Origin: Ruminococcaceae bacterium UBA945
Lineage (GTDB): Bacteria; Bacillota; Clostridia; Oscillospirales; Acutalibacteraceae
DNA length: 5,321 nucleotides
NCBI GenBank assembly: GCA_002293315.1
Contig: DBCZ01000039.1
Coordinates: 13,297-18,617 of the forward strand
Reading direction: 5' to 3'
The position numbers and the translations under genes were made by a program. How positions within the stretch are numbered: position 1 is the first letter of the stretch; each line of letters starts with the position of its first letter. Shown here piece after piece: positions 4,591-5,321 of the stretch. The notes beneath the pieces were generated by a model that saw nothing but the letters and a program-made list of their open reading frames with translations, ran no database searches and was not told where the DNA came from.

Positions 4591-4854
4591 CTACTTGGCT
4601 TTCTCCACAATCTCGACCACTCGCCAGGTTTTATCCTTTGAAAGCGGGCGAGTCTCCATGATACGCACGCGGTCACCCACGCCGCACTCGTTCTTTTCGT
4701 CATGCGCTTTTCTCTTAACTGTGCGCTTGATGATTTTATTGTAGAGCGGGTGCTTAACGCTGCTCTGGATTGAAACGACAACCGTTTTATCCATTTTGTC
4801 GCTTGTCACCATGCCTATGGCTGTCTTCCTCGTACCTCTAACTGCTTCGCTCAT
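4591..4854 (-). CDS. rpsQ: Small ribosomal subunit protein uS17
   Basis: S17 is an early-binding protein of the 16S rRNA 5' domain with an OB-type fold. The product is 87 residues, normal for bacteria. RKTAIGMVTSDKMDKTVVVSI (9-29) gives the first strands, HPLYNKIIKRTVKRKAHDE (35-53) the long basic loop region, and the family signature GDRVRIMETRPLS is at 60-72, followed by KTWRVVEIVEKAK (75-87). The ATG at 4854 has a purine-rich AAAGGGAGGG upstream and lies 18 nt after rpmC. The gene is the last of the S10 operon in E. coli, and here too the following gap is much longer than the rest. The TAG stop differs from the TAA common in this cluster, but the frame is intact. Confidence 0.98.
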   Translation of the reverse strand: MSEAVRGTRKTAIGMVTSDKMDKTVVVSIQSSVKHPLYNKIIKRTVKRKAHDEKNECGVGDRVRIMETRPLSKDKTWRVVEIVEKAK

Positions 4855-4872
4855 TTCTCAGCCCTCCCTTTC

Positions 4873-5076
4873 TTAAGTATTGTCGGCGTGAAGCTCATTT
4901 TCGCGTATAATCGTTTTAACACGCGCTATGTCCTTCTTCACTGCCGAAATACGCATCGGGTTATCGAGCTGATTCACTGCATGCTGGAAACGAAGATTGA
5001 AAAGCTCACTTTTGAGTTCAACGAGCTTTGTACCCAGCTCTTCAGCCGTCATCTCTCTGATTTCAGTTGTTTTCAC
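4873..5076 (-). CDS. rpmC: Large ribosomal subunit protein uL29, GTG start
   Basis: L29 is a small all-helical protein at the rim of the peptide exit tunnel beside L23, where trigger factor and the signal recognition particle dock. The product is 67 residues, typical. The helical hairpin is readable: EIREMTAEELGTKLVELKSE (5-24), the conserved LFNLRFQHAVNQLDNPMRI (25-43) and VKKDIARVKTIIRENEL (46-62). The start is GTG at 5076, whose bases overlap the rplP stop as GTGA, a 4-nt overlap that normally means translational coupling. The ribosome binding site GAGGGAGG (5086-5093) lies in the end of rplP, 9 nt before the GTG. rpsQ begins 18 nt downstream. Confidence 0.97.
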   Translation of the reverse strand: MKTTEIREMTAEELGTKLVELKSELFNLRFQHAVNQLDNPMRISAVKKDIARVKTIIRENELHADNT

Positions 5077-5321
5077 TGTGCTTCGCCTCCCTCTTTCTTA
5101 ACAAACTTGCACTTAATCGGAAGCTTCATCGCCGCAAGACGCATGGCCTCTCTTGCCGTTGTCTCATCGACGCCGTCCATTTCAAACATCACAACGCCCG
5201 GCTTAACGACCGCCACCCAGAATTCGGGAGCTCCCTTACCTGAGCCCATTCGGACCTCAAGCGGCTTCTTCGTGACAGGCTTATGCGGGAATATCTTAAT
5301 CCACACCTGACCGCCGCGCTT
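5073..5321 (-). CDS. rplP: Large ribosomal subunit protein uL16, C-terminal part (cut by window edge)
   Basis: L16 lies near the A site of the 50S subunit and helps position tRNA; it joins late in assembly. The last 82 residues are visible, out of roughly 140 in the family; the 5' part is beyond the right edge. The visible part begins KRGGQVWIKIFPHKPVTKKP, then the L16 signature RMGSGKGAPEFWVAVVKPG and VMFEMDGVDE, and ends with AMRLAAMKLPIKCKFVKKEGGEAQ. An internal GTG at 5306 is only a valine codon, not a start. The TGA stop overlaps the rpmC GTG. Upstream neighbours in the usual order would be rpsC and rplV. Confidence 0.97.
   Translation of the reverse strand, partial: KRGGQVWIKIFPHKPVTKKPLEVRMGSGKGAPEFWVAVVKPGVVMFEMDGVDETTAREAMRLAAMKLPIKCKFVKKEGGEAQ

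Noticed and set aside
4373..4641. Plus-strand open frames across the rpsQ-rplN gap
   Set aside because: They overlap rpsQ or rplN antisense, have no ribosome binding site that I can see and no recognisable protein motif. The gap looks like repeats, not coding DNA.
4888..5310. 140-residue plus-strand open frame opposite rpmC and rplP
   Set aside because: Antisense to two certain ribosomal-protein genes with no independent support.
1..5321. CRISPR array, tRNA, rRNA, transposase or an inserted accessory gene
   Set aside because: None is visible; all sequence outside the 206-nt gap is filled by fourteen standard genes in canonical order.

Overview
The window is a slice of a bacterial ribosomal-protein supercluster, and every gene is on the minus strand. 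In the direction of transcription (right to left) the order is rplP (3' part), rpmC, rpsQ, then rplN, rplX, rplE, rpsN, rpsH, rplF, rplR, rpsE, rpmD, rplO and secY (5' part). This is the end of the classical S10 operon followed by most of the spc operon, in the canonical bacterial order with no gene missing, broken or inserted. rplP and secY run off the right and left ends of the window.

The likely source is a member of the Firmicutes, most plausibly Clostridia. This is inferred from remembered family patterns, not from a search. The points in favour are the short zinc-binding (type Z, C24/C27/C40/C43) form of S14, an L24 with a C-terminal zinc-ribbon-like CxxC...CxxC, strong AGGAGG-type Shine-Dalgarno sites before nearly every gene, frequent GTG and TTG starts, and the SecY segment around GIAPYINSSIIMQLL. 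G+C looks moderate by eye. Genus cannot be named.

Layout: genes are packed with gaps of 0 to 20 nt. rplP and rpmC overlap by 4 nt, and the secY TTG directly follows the rplO stop. There are two exceptions: a 51-nt A-rich gap between rpsH and rplF, and a 206-nt gap between rpsQ and rplN. The second lies exactly at the S10/spc operon boundary and holds three copies of TGTCAA (TTGACA on the coding strand), a 17-bp near-perfect palindrome and two further inverted repeats. It may be a short dispersed repeat, a secondary promoter, a structured leader, or a mix of these. It is the only part of the window that ordinary gene content does not explain. No stretch longer than 206 nt lacks a gene.

Functionally, the genes encode large-subunit proteins (L16, L29, L14, L24, L5, L6, L18, L30, L15), small-subunit proteins (S17, S14, S8, S5) and the core subunit of the Sec translocon. 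They are probably co-transcribed so that ribosome parts and the export channel are made in proportion. I found no evidence for a previously undescribed system; the protein-coding part is ordinary housekeeping DNA.
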